Position numbers and translations under genes: made by a program. The notes below the pieces were generated by a model, which saw nothing but the letters and a program-made list of their open reading frames with translations, searched no databases and was not told where the DNA came from. Positions 9,357 to 17,896 of a stretch of DNA of 64,000 nt are shown here, in pieces (within the stretch, counting starts at the first letter, position 1; each line of letters starts with the position of its first letter). The stretch is from Cupriavidus nantongensis (GTDB lineage: Bacteria; Pseudomonadota; Gammaproteobacteria; Burkholderiales; Burkholderiaceae), in NCBI RefSeq assembly GCF_001598055.1, contig NZ_CP014844.1:3561642-3625641 (forward strand), read 5' to 3'.

Positions 9357-9409
9357 TGCAACTGTACTGAAGACGATCCGTGCAACTGTACCGGTACTGT
9401 ACCGAGTAC
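9357..9409. promoter_or_regulatory. Probable MocR operator: direct repeats and GTAC palindrome
   Basis: Two identical copies of TGCAACTGTAC (9357-9367 and 9381-9391) are spaced 24 bases start to start. The second runs into the palindrome GTACCGGTAC (9388-9397) and two more GTAC units (to 9409). The site sits between the divergent MocR gene and the VOC gene. Paired direct repeats are the usual MocR binding layout, so I infer autoregulation and control of the neighbouring genes. Confidence 0.6.
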
Positions 9410-9430
9410 CTTGTCTACCATCAAGCCAAG

Positions 9431-10108
9431 ATGAAGCTAGCCCTCGATCACCTCGTCGTTGCCGCCCCTGACCTCGACGCCGGCACGGATTACGTTGCCG
9501 GCGTGCTGGGCATTGCGCCCGAGGGCGGCGGCGCGCATGCTGCCATGGGCACGCACAACCGCCTGCTGGGCCTGTTCGGCGGCATCTACCTGGAAGTGAT
9601 CGCGGTCGATCCGGCCGCCGCCGCGCCGGCACGGCCGCGCTGGTTCGGCCTGGACAGCGAAGCGGTCCGGCAGCGCCTGCGCGACGGCCCGTTCCTGCTG
9701 CACTGGGCCGCGCGCGTGGAACGGCCCGCCGACCTGAGCCGCTGGCAGGCGCAGTATCCCGAACGCATCGCCCCGGTCATCCCGATGAGCCGCGGCAGCC
9801 TGCACTGGCGCATCACCGTGCCCGCCGACGGCAGCCTGCCGGCCTGGCCCGGCGAAGCCGGCAGCGCCGGCGACGGCGCGCTGCCCAGCCTGATCCAGTG
9901 GGACGTGGCCCCTGCCCCCGGCGCCAGCCTGCCGCGGCAGGACCTGGCGCTGCGCCGGCTGTGCGCGCGCCATCCGCGCGCCGAGCTGCTGCGCCAGGGG
10001 CTGGCCTGGCTGGGCGCCGACCACCTGCTCGCGGTGGAGCAGGACGACGGCCCGCCCGGGCTGATTGCCGAGATCGAAACCGCGCAGGGCATCCGCACCC
10101 TGCGCTAG
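9431..10108 (+). CDS. VOC/glyoxalase-like domain protein
   Basis: A 225-residue protein starting MKLALDHLVVAAPDL, an opening typical of the glyoxalase-like (VOC, PF13468 type) family, with an expected metal-binding His in DHLV. HNRLLGLFGGIYLEVIAVDP (about 40-59) includes the family's conserved strand with the acidic ligand. VOC proteins act as lyases, dioxygenases or isomerases; the substrate here is unknown. It is divergent from the MocR gene and followed 32 bases later by the AlaX-like gene, so the genes may form an operon. Confidence 0.75.
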   Translation: MKLALDHLVVAAPDLDAGTDYVAGVLGIAPEGGGAHAAMGTHNRLLGLFGGIYLEVIAVDPAAAAPARPRWFGLDSEAVRQRLRDGPFLLHWAARVERPADLSRWQAQYPERIAPVIPMSRGSLHWRITVPADGSLPAWPGEAGSAGDGALPSLIQWDVAPAPGASLPRQDLALRRLCARHPRAELLRQGLAWLGADHLLAVEQDDGPPGLIAEIETAQGIRTLR

Positions 10109-10140
10109 CCGTTCCCACCACAAGACCCGAGGAGCCCCCG

Positions 10141-10854
10141 ATGTCCGCCACCCGCAAGCGTTTCGACGAAGACCCGTACCTGGACCACTGCGCCGCCACC
10201 GTGGTGGCCGCCAGCGCCGACGGTATCGAGCTCGAGGAGACCGTGTGCTATGCGCGCAGCGGCGGCCAGGCCGGCGACACCGCCACGCTGACGCTGGCCG
10301 ACGGGCGCACCGTGGCGATCGTCGACACGGTCTACGCCGACGACCGCACCCGCATCCTGCACATGCCGGCCGCCGGGGCGCCGCTGCCGCGCGTCGGCGA
10401 GCGCGTCACCGTGGCGATCGACTGGGACCGCCGCCACCGGCTGATGCGGCTGCACACCTGCCTGCACCTGCTGGGCTCGCTGATCCCGGTGCCGGTGACC
10501 GGCTGCGGCATCTCGCCGGACAGTGCGCGCATCGACTTCGACCTGCCCGAATCCACGCTCGACAAGGCCGACCTGAGCGAGCGCCTGAACGCGCTGATCC
10601 GCGCCAACACCGCGGTGCGCACCACGCTGATCACGCCGCAGGAACTGGCCGCGCAGCCCGACCTGGTGCGCACCATCGGCGCCGCGCCGCCGGCGGGTAC
10701 CGCCAGCATCCGCATCATCGAGATCCCCGGCGTCGACCGCCAGCCGTGCGGCGGCACGCACGTGGCCAACACCGGCGAGATCGGCGCGGTGGTGGTGACC
10801 AAGATCGAAAAGAAGAGCCGCACCAACCGGCGCGTGGCGGTGGCGTTCGCATGA
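10141..10854 (+). CDS. Alanyl-tRNA editing protein AlaX-like
   Basis: A 237-residue free-standing editing domain related to that of alanyl-tRNA synthetase. HTCLHLL near residue 105 gives the HxxxH zinc ligands and CGGTHVAN near 202 gives the C-x3-H ligands. The family hydrolyses Ser-tRNA(Ala) or Gly-tRNA(Ala) in the cytoplasm. It has a strong RBS (GAGGAG) and its stop overlaps the next start (ATGA), so it is translationally coupled to a LysE-type exporter. Length fits the medium AlaX class that carries part of the AlaRS N-terminal region. Confidence 0.88.
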   Translation: MSATRKRFDEDPYLDHCAATVVAASADGIELEETVCYARSGGQAGDTATLTLADGRTVAIVDTVYADDRTRILHMPAAGAPLPRVGERVTVAIDWDRRHRLMRLHTCLHLLGSLIPVPVTGCGISPDSARIDFDLPESTLDKADLSERLNALIRANTAVRTTLITPQELAAQPDLVRTIGAAPPAGTASIRIIEIPGVDRQPCGGTHVANTGEIGAVVVTKIEKKSRTNRRVAVAFA

Positions 10855-11504
10855 CCGCTTCCGCATTGATTACGGACCTGCTCACCGGGCTGAGTGCGGC
10901 GCAGTTCGCGGCGCTGCTGACGCTGCTGACGGTGGGCCTGTTCACGCCGGGGCCCAACACCACCATCGCCGCGGTGACCGGCGCCAACTTCGGCCTGCGC
11001 GCGACGCTGCCGCACTGCGTCGGCGTCGCCTTCGGCTTTGCCAGCATCCTGGCGCTGTGCGCGCTGGGCGTGGGCGCGCTGGTGCTGGGCCAGCCGGCGC
11101 TGGCCGCCGCGGTGCACGCGGCCGGCGTCGCCTACCTGCTGTGGCTGGCGTGGAAGATCGCGCGCAGTACCGCGCTGGCCGAAAAGCAGGTGCTGCGCCC
11201 GCTCAGCGTGTGGCAGTCGGCGGCGCTGCAGTACGCGAATATCAAGGCGTGGATGCTGGCGCTGGCGGTGGCGGCGTCGTACATGGCGGGCGCGGCGTCG
11301 CCGGTGCAGCGCGTGCTGCTGGTATGCGGCGTATTCGGCGTGCTGGGCTTTGTCAGCAACGGCGTCTATGGCGCGGTGGGCGCGTCGCTGCGCCAATTGC
11401 TGCAGCACGGCCAGCGCGTGCGCTGGTTCAACCGCGCCATGGGCGCGGCGCTGGCGCTGACGGCGCTGTGGATTGCGGTCGGCGCCCGCCCCGGCGTGCA
11501 TTGA
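10851..11504 (+). CDS. LysE/RhtB-family amino-acid exporter
   Basis: A 217-residue membrane protein with about six hydrophobic segments. The N-terminal PGPNTTIAAVTGANFG matches the LysE-family signature (TPGP near residues 31-35). The family exports amino acids or their derivatives across the inner membrane. It starts within the AlaX gene (ATGA overlap) and precedes a DMT transporter, in a gene run related to amino-acid handling. Confidence 0.88.
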   Translation: MTASALITDLLTGLSAAQFAALLTLLTVGLFTPGPNTTIAAVTGANFGLRATLPHCVGVAFGFASILALCALGVGALVLGQPALAAAVHAAGVAYLLWLAWKIARSTALAEKQVLRPLSVWQSAALQYANIKAWMLALAVAASYMAGAASPVQRVLLVCGVFGVLGFVSNGVYGAVGASLRQLLQHGQRVRWFNRAMGAALALTALWIAVGARPGVH

Positions 11505-11534
11505 ATCGAACCACAAGAACACAAGAGGCCAATC

Positions 11535-12503
11535 ATGCCCGCTCCCTCATCCGCTTCCTTGCCTTGCGCACCGCCGTCCGGCGGCATGCTGCTTGGCTTC
11601 ATCGGCGTGGCGATCTTCAGCCAGACCCTGCCGTTCACGCGCATGGCGGTGGCGGAACTGGACCCGATCTTCGTCGCGCTGGCGCGGGCGGTGCTGGCCG
11701 CGCTGCTGGCGCTGGCGCTGCTGGCCTGGCGCGGCGCGCTGCGCCCGGGCCGGCGCCCGCGCGGCGGCCAATGGGCGCGGCTGGCCGTAACCGCGCTGGG
11801 CGTGGTGGCGGGCTTTCCGCTGTTTTCTTCGCTGGCGATGCGCGAGGTGCCGGCCAGCCACGGCGCCATCGTGATCGGGTTGCTGCCGCTCGCGACCGCG
11901 GTGTTCGCCGCGTGGTTCGGGCGCGAGCGGCCGTCGCCGGCGTTCTGGCTGTCGGCGCTGGCCGGCAGCGCGCTGGTGGTCGGCTTTGCCGTATGGCAGG
12001 GCGCCGGCGGGCTGCAGCATGCCGACTGGTTCCTGTTCGGCGCGGTGCTGCTGGGCGCGCTTGGCTATGCCGAAGGTGGCAAGCTGTCGCGCGAGCTGGG
12101 CGGGCTGGAAACCATCAGCTGGGCGCTGGTGGTATCGCTGCCGGTGCTGGTGCCGGTGGTGGCCTGGCTGACGCTGCGCGACCTGCCGGCGATCGCCGCG
12201 GCGTCGCCGCGGGCCTGGGGCGGCATGGCCTATGTTTCGGTGTTCTCGATGTTCGTCGGCTTTCTTTTCTGGTACGCCGGCCTGGCAAAAGGCGGCGTGG
12301 CCCGCGTCGGCCAGATACAATTGCTGCAGCCGTTCCTGACGCTGGCGGGCGGCGCGCTGATCCTGTCCGAGCCGCTCGACGCTGCCACCATCGCCTTCGC
12401 GGTGGCGGTGATTGCCGTCGTGGCGCTGGGCCGCCGCGCCGCCGTGCAGCAAGCCGCACCTGCCGCGGAACCCTCGACTATCCTTCCCGGACGCATTCAC
12501 TGA
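11535..12503 (+). CDS. DMT-superfamily EamA-type transporter
   Basis: A 322-residue protein with about ten hydrophobic segments arranged as two EamA repeats of five. The first repeat contains FSQTLPFTRMAVAELDPIFVALARAVLAALL and the second contains the family end with WQLQPFLTLAG-like sequence (QLLQPFLTLAGGALILSEPLD). It is probably an inner-membrane exporter of metabolites or amino acids. It lies 30 bases after the LysE-type gene and 11 bases before the RidA gene, in the same direction. Confidence 0.87.
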   Translation: MPAPSSASLPCAPPSGGMLLGFIGVAIFSQTLPFTRMAVAELDPIFVALARAVLAALLALALLAWRGALRPGRRPRGGQWARLAVTALGVVAGFPLFSSLAMREVPASHGAIVIGLLPLATAVFAAWFGRERPSPAFWLSALAGSALVVGFAVWQGAGGLQHADWFLFGAVLLGALGYAEGGKLSRELGGLETISWALVVSLPVLVPVVAWLTLRDLPAIAAASPRAWGGMAYVSVFSMFVGFLFWYAGLAKGGVARVGQIQLLQPFLTLAGGALILSEPLDAATIAFAVAVIAVVALGRRAAVQQAAPAAEPSTILPGRIH

Positions 12504-12514
12504 CTGGAGCCTAC

Positions 12515-12982
12515 ATGTCCCAAACCTCGGTCTACGACACCCTTGCCCGCCTCGGCATCGAACTGCCGGCCGTCAGCGCCCCCGCCGCCGCCTACGTGAT
12601 GGCCGCGCAGACCGGCAACACCGTGTTCCTGTCCGGCCATATCGCGCGCAAGGACGGCAAGGTATGGACCGGCAAGCTGGGCCAGGACATCGACACCGAC
12701 ACCGGCAAGGCCGCCGCCCGCGCCGTCGCCATCGACCTGCTGGCGACGCTGCATGCGCATGTCGGCGACCTGAACCGCGTCACCCGCATCGTCAAGGTGA
12801 TGAGCCTGGTCAATTCGACCACCGACTTCACCGAGCAGCACCTGGTCACCAACGGCGCCTCCGAGCTGCTGGCCGAGGTCTTCGGCGACAAGGGCAAGCA
12901 CGCGCGCAGCGCCTTCGGGGTGGCGCAGGTGCCGCTGGGCGCCTGCGTCGAGATCGAACTGATCGCCGAAGTGCAGGGCTGA
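12515..12982 (+). CDS. RidA-family protein
   Basis: A 155-residue protein of the RidA (YjgF/YER057c/UK114) family, with a GGAG RBS. NTVFLSGHIARKDGKVWTGKLGQD is the family's N-terminal strand pattern. RidA deaminates reactive enamine/imine intermediates made by PLP enzymes. The typical RidA arginine region near the C-terminus is replaced by GACVEIELIAEVQ, so it belongs to a longer subfamily (family members are often 125-130 residues) and may not be a classical deaminase. It stands directly before a PLP aminotransferase gene, which fits a role beside PLP chemistry. Confidence 0.85.
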   Translation: MSQTSVYDTLARLGIELPAVSAPAAAYVMAAQTGNTVFLSGHIARKDGKVWTGKLGQDIDTDTGKAAARAVAIDLLATLHAHVGDLNRVTRIVKVMSLVNSTTDFTEQHLVTNGASELLAEVFGDKGKHARSAFGVAQVPLGACVEIELIAEVQG

Positions 12983-13056
12983 AGCTGTATCGTTGACCGG
13001 GCGGCCGGCCATTGCCGCGCCGCTCTCGTATTACCGCAGACCACAAGAGACACATC

Positions 13057-14241
13057 ATGAAATGGGCCATTTCCCGCCGGGCGCAGCAACTCACCAGCTC
13101 GGCCATCCGCGAAATCCTGAAGGTCACCGAGCGTCCGGAAGTCATTTCGTTCGCCGGCGGCCTGCCGTCGCCGGCGTCGTTCCCGGTAGCGGCGATGGAA
13201 GCCGCGACGGCCCGCGTGTTCGCCGACAACCCGCAGGCGGCGCTGCAATACGCCGCGACCGAAGGCTACCTGCCGCTGCGCGAGTTCGTCGCCCGGCGCC
13301 ATGACGTGTCGGTCGAGCGCGTGCTGATCACCACCGGCTCGCAGCAGGCGCTGGACCTGATCGCCAAGGTGATGATCGACCCGGGCAGCAAGGTGATGGT
13401 GGAAACCCCCAGCTACCTCGGCGCGCTGCAGGCGTTCTCGCTGTTCGAGCCGGAATTCGTCTCGATCCCGAGCGACGACAAGGGCCTGCTGCCCGAGGCG
13501 CTGACGCCCGAGCTGACCGCCGGCGCACGCTTCCTGTACGCGCTGCCCAATTTCCAGAACCCGACCGGGCGCCGCCTGCCGCTGGAGCGCCGCCAGGCGC
13601 TGGTGGCGCGCGCGCAGGAACTGGGCGTGCTGCTGGTCGAGGACGATCCGTACGGCGCGCTCAGCTACACCGGCGACCAGCTGCCGAGCCTGCTGTCGAT
13701 GAACCCCGACGGCGTGATCTACATGGGCTCGTTCTCGAAGGTGCTGGCCCCCGGCATGCGCCTGGGCTACGTGATCGCCCCGCCCGAGCTGCACTTCAAG
13801 CTGTGCCAGGCCAAGCAGGCATCGGACCTGCACACGCCCACCTTTACCCAGCGCGTGGCCTACGAGACCGTGCGCGACGGCCTGCTCGACACCCATATCC
13901 CGACCATCCGCGAGCTCTACGGCAAGCAGTGCCAGACCATGCTGGACGCTCTCGCGCGCCACATGCCCGAGGGCGTCAGCTGGAATGCGCCCGAAGGCGG
14001 CATGTTCATCTGGATGGAGCTGCCCGAGGGGCTGGACAGCATGGTGATCCTGGAAGAAGCGGTCAGGCGCAACGTCGCCTACGTGCCGGGTGCGCCGTTC
14101 TACGCCAACAACCCCAGGCGCAACACGCTGCGCCTGGCCTTCGTCACGGTGCCGGCGGAGCGCATCGAGCAGGGCGTGGCCATCCTCGGCGAGCTGTTCC
14201 GCGAAGCCATCGCCGCGGCACGGCAGCCGCGCGCGGCCTGA
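13057..14241 (+). CDS. PLP-dependent aminotransferase, class I/II (2-aminoadipate aminotransferase-like)
   Basis: A 394-residue fold-type I aminotransferase starting MKWAISRRAQQL (an upstream in-frame Met at 13012 lacks an RBS). The sequence has VISFAGGLPSPASFP near the N-terminus, NFQNPTGRRLP (PLP-phosphate/pyridine contacts), VEDDPYGAL (Asp binding the pyridine N), and GSFSKVLAPGMRLGY with the Schiff-base Lys around 230. The C-terminal NTLRLAFV contains the Arg that binds the substrate carboxylate. It resembles the LysN/KAT II group, which transfer amino groups from aromatic or dicarboxylic amino acids. Substrate not known. No HTH domain, unlike the MocR gene nearby. Confidence 0.9.
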   Translation: MKWAISRRAQQLTSSAIREILKVTERPEVISFAGGLPSPASFPVAAMEAATARVFADNPQAALQYAATEGYLPLREFVARRHDVSVERVLITTGSQQALDLIAKVMIDPGSKVMVETPSYLGALQAFSLFEPEFVSIPSDDKGLLPEALTPELTAGARFLYALPNFQNPTGRRLPLERRQALVARAQELGVLLVEDDPYGALSYTGDQLPSLLSMNPDGVIYMGSFSKVLAPGMRLGYVIAPPELHFKLCQAKQASDLHTPTFTQRVAYETVRDGLLDTHIPTIRELYGKQCQTMLDALARHMPEGVSWNAPEGGMFIWMELPEGLDSMVILEEAVRRNVAYVPGAPFYANNPRRNTLRLAFVTVPAERIEQGVAILGELFREAIAAARQPRAA

Positions 14242-14245
14242 CGCC

Positions 14246-14277
14246 ACGGATCAACGGATCAACGGATAAACGGATAA
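14246..14277. repeat. Four tandem 8-base repeats
   Basis: Two ACGGATCA followed by two ACGGATAA units in exact tandem, just after the aminotransferase stop. No function is evident; the length suggests replication slippage. Confidence 0.7.
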
Positions 14278-14306
14278 TCGCGGGCGCACCTGACTTGGGA
14301 GACGAC

Positions 14307-14948
14307 ATGTTGCGTATCTGGGGCCGGCTTTCCTCCATCAACGTGCAGAAGGTGGTCTGGTGCGCGCGCGAGCTGCACCTGGACCATGAGCGCATCGATA
14401 TCGGCGTGACCAAGGGCGACCTCGACACCGAGGCCTACGTGCGCCTGAACCCGAACCGCCAGATCCCGGTGATCGAGGATTTCCGCGGCACGGATGTCGG
14501 CGGCGAGCCCTTCGTGCTGTGGGAGTCCAATGCGATCGTGCGCTACCTGTGCGCGCGCTACGGCGAGGGCACGCTGTGGCCCGAGGACGTCAAGGCGCGC
14601 GCCTCGGCCGACCGCTGGATGGACTGGCAGACCACCGCCTTCAGCCCGGCGATGGTGACCGCGTTCCTGAACCTGGTGCGCAAGCCCGCAGCCGAGCGCG
14701 ACCCGGCCGCCATCGAGGCCTCGTGCGAGCGCACCGAGCCACTGGCCGCGCTGCTCGACCAGGCCCTGGCCGGGCGCGAGTTCATCGGCGGCGATCGCTT
14801 CACCATGGCCGACATCTCGCTGGCCTGCGCCGCGCGCTGGATGGGACTGCCGCGCCAGCACCAGCCGCGCCCCGATCTGGAGCGCTGGCTCAACGCCATG
14901 CGCGCCCGCCCCGCCGCGGGCGGCATCCTGGAACTGCCGCTGCGCTGA
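14307..14948 (+). CDS. Glutathione S-transferase family protein
   Basis: A 213-residue two-domain GST. The thioredoxin-like domain starts LRIWGRLSSINVQKVVWCARELHL, with Ser as probable active-site residue; NPNRQIPVIED holds the cis-Pro, and WESNAIVRYL holds the Glu/Ser that bind the gamma-glutamyl group. The all-helical C-terminal domain contains FTMADISLAC with the conserved helix-capping Asp. It probably conjugates glutathione to an electrophile. GGGAG RBS. A terminator follows the stop directly. Confidence 0.88.
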   Translation: MLRIWGRLSSINVQKVVWCARELHLDHERIDIGVTKGDLDTEAYVRLNPNRQIPVIEDFRGTDVGGEPFVLWESNAIVRYLCARYGEGTLWPEDVKARASADRWMDWQTTAFSPAMVTAFLNLVRKPAAERDPAAIEASCERTEPLAALLDQALAGREFIGGDRFTMADISLACAARWMGLPRQHQPRPDLERWLNAMRARPAAGGILELPLR

Positions 14949-14964
14949 TCCGCGGCAGTTTTTT
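14934..14964 (+). terminator. Rho-independent terminator after the GST gene
   Basis: Stem CTGCCGC (14934-14940) and GCGGCAG (14952-14958) followed by six T (14959-14964). The stem overlaps the last codons of the GST gene. Confidence 0.75.
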
Positions 14965-14975
14965 CACCCGCCCTG

Positions 14976-15629
14976 CTACTTCGGCGCGCGCGAGCCCGAC
15001 GCCGCCGTGAACACCCCCAGCCCGATAAAGGCCGCGCCGGTCAGGTAGCGGCCCAGCGCGCGTGCCCGGCCGGCGCGGCGCAGTGCCGGCATCACCGCGG
15101 CGGCGGCCATCACGTAGCAGGCGTCGGTGGTCGCGGCGATCAGCACGAAGGCCACGCCCAGCGCCAGGCTCTGCGCCAGCGCCGAGCCCGCCGGGTTCAT
15201 GAACTGCGGCAGGAAGGCGGCGAAGAAGATCGCGGTCTTGGGGTTGAGCAGCGCCACCACGAAGCCATCGCGCACCACCTGGCGCAGGCTGCGCGGCGAC
15301 ACTTCCGGCGTGCCGCCATCCGAGCCCGCGCCGCCACCGCGCAGCGCGCGGATGCCAAGCCAGATCAGGTAGGCCGCCCCGGCGTACTTGACCACCGTGA
15401 ACGCCAGCGCCGAGACCGAGAACAGCACCGCCAGCCCCAGCGAGGCGCCAATGGCATTGCCCAGGTTGCCCAGCGCCACCGCGCCGATCGAGGCCAGCCC
15501 GGCCTGCCGGCCCTGCGCCAGCGTGCGCGTGACGATATAGACCACGGCCGGGCCCGGCGTGATCGCCAGCGCCAGGCTGGCCAGCACGAAGGCGGTCAGC
15601 AACGGCCACGGCGGAAGGAATTCAGTCAT
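14976..15629 (-). CDS. LysE/RhtB-family amino-acid exporter (second copy)
   Basis: A 217-residue LysE-type membrane protein with about six hydrophobic segments. ALAITPGPAVVYIVTRTLAQG near residue 20 matches the family signature, and LLNPKTAIFFAAFLPQF is the second typical motif. Inner-membrane amino-acid export is expected. It converges with the GST gene. The distance to the other LysE-type gene is 3.5 kb and their sequences differ considerably, so this is not a recent duplication. Confidence 0.9.
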   Translation of the reverse strand: MTEFLPPWPLLTAFVLASLALAITPGPAVVYIVTRTLAQGRQAGLASIGAVALGNLGNAIGASLGLAVLFSVSALAFTVVKYAGAAYLIWLGIRALRGGGAGSDGGTPEVSPRSLRQVVRDGFVVALLNPKTAIFFAAFLPQFMNPAGSALAQSLALGVAFVLIAATTDACYVMAAAAVMPALRRAGRARALGRYLTGAAFIGLGVFTAASGSRAPK

Positions 15630-16043
15630 GGGGAAACCTCGCCTGGAAGAGTGATGGCGCCGGCGGTATGCCGGCGCGCTGCCCGCCAGTATGGCGCCAT
15701 GGCCGCGGCCGCGCCAGCCAGCGGCAATCGTCGCCAGCGCCAGTCATGCGGGCGCACGGCTGGCTTGCAGACTTTTGCAACGGGCGCCGTTTAGAGTACT
15801 CTGGCCGGGTGTGCCGCAAGGGCCCCATGTGCGCCCGCATGCCCTCCGGGCAAACCCTGATCCCTGAATGTGGCTCATCGCGATCATGACGCGATGTACG
15901 GCGGGCGCCGGCGAGCACTTTTTTAAAATCCTTGTTCTTTGCCGGCGCGGCGGACACCGCACGCCGGTGCAAAGCGCATGCGGGAGTTCCAGGGCACGCA
16001 GATCGCCCGGGCGCCCGAGCCAAACCAGAGGAGGATTTCGATC
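15630..16043. other. Intergenic region between LysE-type gene and lldP
   Basis: No credible gene. The stretch holds the divergent promoters of its neighbours. A T/A-rich block (TTTTTTAAAAT, 15920-15930) about 115 bases before lldP may be part of a promoter, but I could not place -35/-10 boxes with confidence. Confidence 0.4.
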
Positions 16044-17726
16044 GTGTGGAGTCAAGTCTATGACCCGCTAGGCAATATGGCGCTGTCGACCATTGCCGCG
16101 GGCATTCCCGTCGCCGTGCTGCTGGCAGCGCTGGCGTTCTTTCATATGCAGGCGCACCTGGCGGCGGGCCTGGCGCTGCTGATCGGCATCGTGGTGGCGT
16201 CGACCGTGTTCGGCATGCCGGCGGCGATGGCGGGCAAGGCCGCAGGGCTGGGCATCGTCTCCGGGCTGTTCCCCATCGGCTGGATCGTGCTGAACATCAT
16301 CTTCCTGCACCGGCTCACCACGCTGAACGGATCGTTCAAGGTCTTGCAGAACTCGATCTCCGGCATCACCGAAGACCGCCGCCTGCAGCTGCTGCTGGTG
16401 GCGTTCAGCTTCGGCGCCTTCTTCGAGGGCGCGGCGGGCTTCGGCACGCCGGTGGCCGTGACCGGCGCGATCCTGATCGGGCTGGGCTTCTCGCCGCTGG
16501 CGGCCTCGGGCCTGGCGCTGATCGCCAACACCGCGCCGGTGGCGTACGGCGCGCTGGGCGCGCCGATCATCGGGCTGGCGTCGGTGACCGGGCTGGACCT
16601 GCTCGACCTGTCGGCAATGATCGGCCGGCAGCTGCCGTTCTTCTCGGTGATCGTGCCGTTCTGGCTGATCTGGGCCTTCGCCGGCTTCCGCGGCATGCTG
16701 GCGATCTGGCCGGCGATCCTGGTGGCGGGCGTGAGCTTCGCCATCCCGCAATACCTGGTGTCGAACTTCCACGGCCCGTGGCTGGTGGACGTGATCGCCG
16801 CGCTGGTGTCGATGGGCGCGCTGACGCTGTTCCTGAAGGTCTGGCATCCGAAGGAAATCTGGACCTCGACCAAGATCCTGGGCCGCCACGACGACTCCAA
16901 GGTCGACCACCCCGAGGCGCTCGAGGCCGACGCACGCGCCAGTGCCGCGTCGGCCGGGATCTCGGTGGCCAAGGCGTGGATGCCGTGGGTGATCCTGACG
17001 GTGTTCGTGTTCGTCTGGGGCATCCCCGAGTTCAAGAAGCTGATGGACAGCCTGTGGGCCTGGAAATTCCCGGTGCCGGGCCTCGACAAGGCCATCGTCA
17101 AGGTGCCGCCGGTGGTGCCGAAGGAAGTCATCGAAGGCGCGGTGTTCAACTTCAACGTGCTGTCGATGGCCGGCACCGGCATCTTCGTCTCGGCCCTCGC
17201 CGGCGGCCTGCTGATGGGCTACTCGGTGCCGCGGCTGTTCAAGGAATACTGGGAAACCATCAAGCTGGTGCGCTACTCGCTGCTGACCATCTGCGCCATG
17301 TTCGGCGTCGGCTACCTGACCCGCTACTCGGGCCTCGATGCCACGCTGGGCCTGGCCTTTGCGCACACCGGCGTGTTCTACCCGCTGTTCGGCACCATGC
17401 TGGGCTGGCTGGGGGTGGCGCTGACCGGCTCGGACACCGCCTCGAACGTGCTGTTCGGCGGCCTGCAGAAAACCACCGCCGAGCAGTTGGGCCTGTCGCC
17501 GGTGCTGATGGCATCGGCCAACAGCTCTGGCGGCGTGATGGGCAAGATGATCGACGCGCAGTCGATCGTGGTCGCCTCGACCGCGACCAAGTGGTACGGC
17601 CACGAGGGCGACATCCTGCGCTACGTGTTCTTTCACTCGATCGTGCTGGCGGTCCTGGTGGGCCTGTTCGTGACGCTGCAGGCCTACGTGCCGCCGTTCA
17701 CGCATATGGTGATCCACCACCCCTGA
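16044..17726 (+). CDS. lldP: L-lactate permease
   Basis: A 560-residue transporter of the LldP/GlcA family with about 12-14 hydrophobic segments. I chose the GTG at 16044 (VWSQVYDPLGN) because AGAGGAGG lies 9 bases before it and LldP proteins begin with this WxQ-Y-P-N pattern. FGAFFEGAAGFGTPVAVTGAILIGLGF and GSDTASNVLFGGLQ are conserved family motifs. It imports L-lactate (and often glycolate) with protons. Lactate dehydrogenase genes are not adjacent. A clear terminator follows. Confidence 0.93.
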   Translation: MWSQVYDPLGNMALSTIAAGIPVAVLLAALAFFHMQAHLAAGLALLIGIVVASTVFGMPAAMAGKAAGLGIVSGLFPIGWIVLNIIFLHRLTTLNGSFKVLQNSISGITEDRRLQLLLVAFSFGAFFEGAAGFGTPVAVTGAILIGLGFSPLAASGLALIANTAPVAYGALGAPIIGLASVTGLDLLDLSAMIGRQLPFFSVIVPFWLIWAFAGFRGMLAIWPAILVAGVSFAIPQYLVSNFHGPWLVDVIAALVSMGALTLFLKVWHPKEIWTSTKILGRHDDSKVDHPEALEADARASAASAGISVAKAWMPWVILTVFVFVWGIPEFKKLMDSLWAWKFPVPGLDKAIVKVPPVVPKEVIEGAVFNFNVLSMAGTGIFVSALAGGLLMGYSVPRLFKEYWETIKLVRYSLLTICAMFGVGYLTRYSGLDATLGLAFAHTGVFYPLFGTMLGWLGVALTGSDTASNVLFGGLQKTTAEQLGLSPVLMASANSSGGVMGKMIDAQSIVVASTATKWYGHEGDILRYVFFHSIVLAVLVGLFVTLQAYVPPFTHMVIHHP

Positions 17727-17770
17727 CGCTGCGGCGGCTGCGGCGTTTTTCGCAGCGCGTATCAGACAAG

Positions 17771-17793
17771 GCCCCGCCCCTGGCGGGGCTTTT
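17771..17793 (+). terminator. Rho-independent terminator of lldP
   Basis: Stem GCCCCGCC (17771-17778) and GGCGGGGC (17782-17789) with a 3-base loop, followed by four T. Confidence 0.8.
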
Positions 17794-17896
17794 CCATTGG
17801 GCAAGGCGCGTATCATGTTGCGTCTGATCCGCCGCAAGCGCCCGGCATCCCACCAGGACGAGCGGGCGTGCCGTGGCACACAACGGGAACCCTGCC

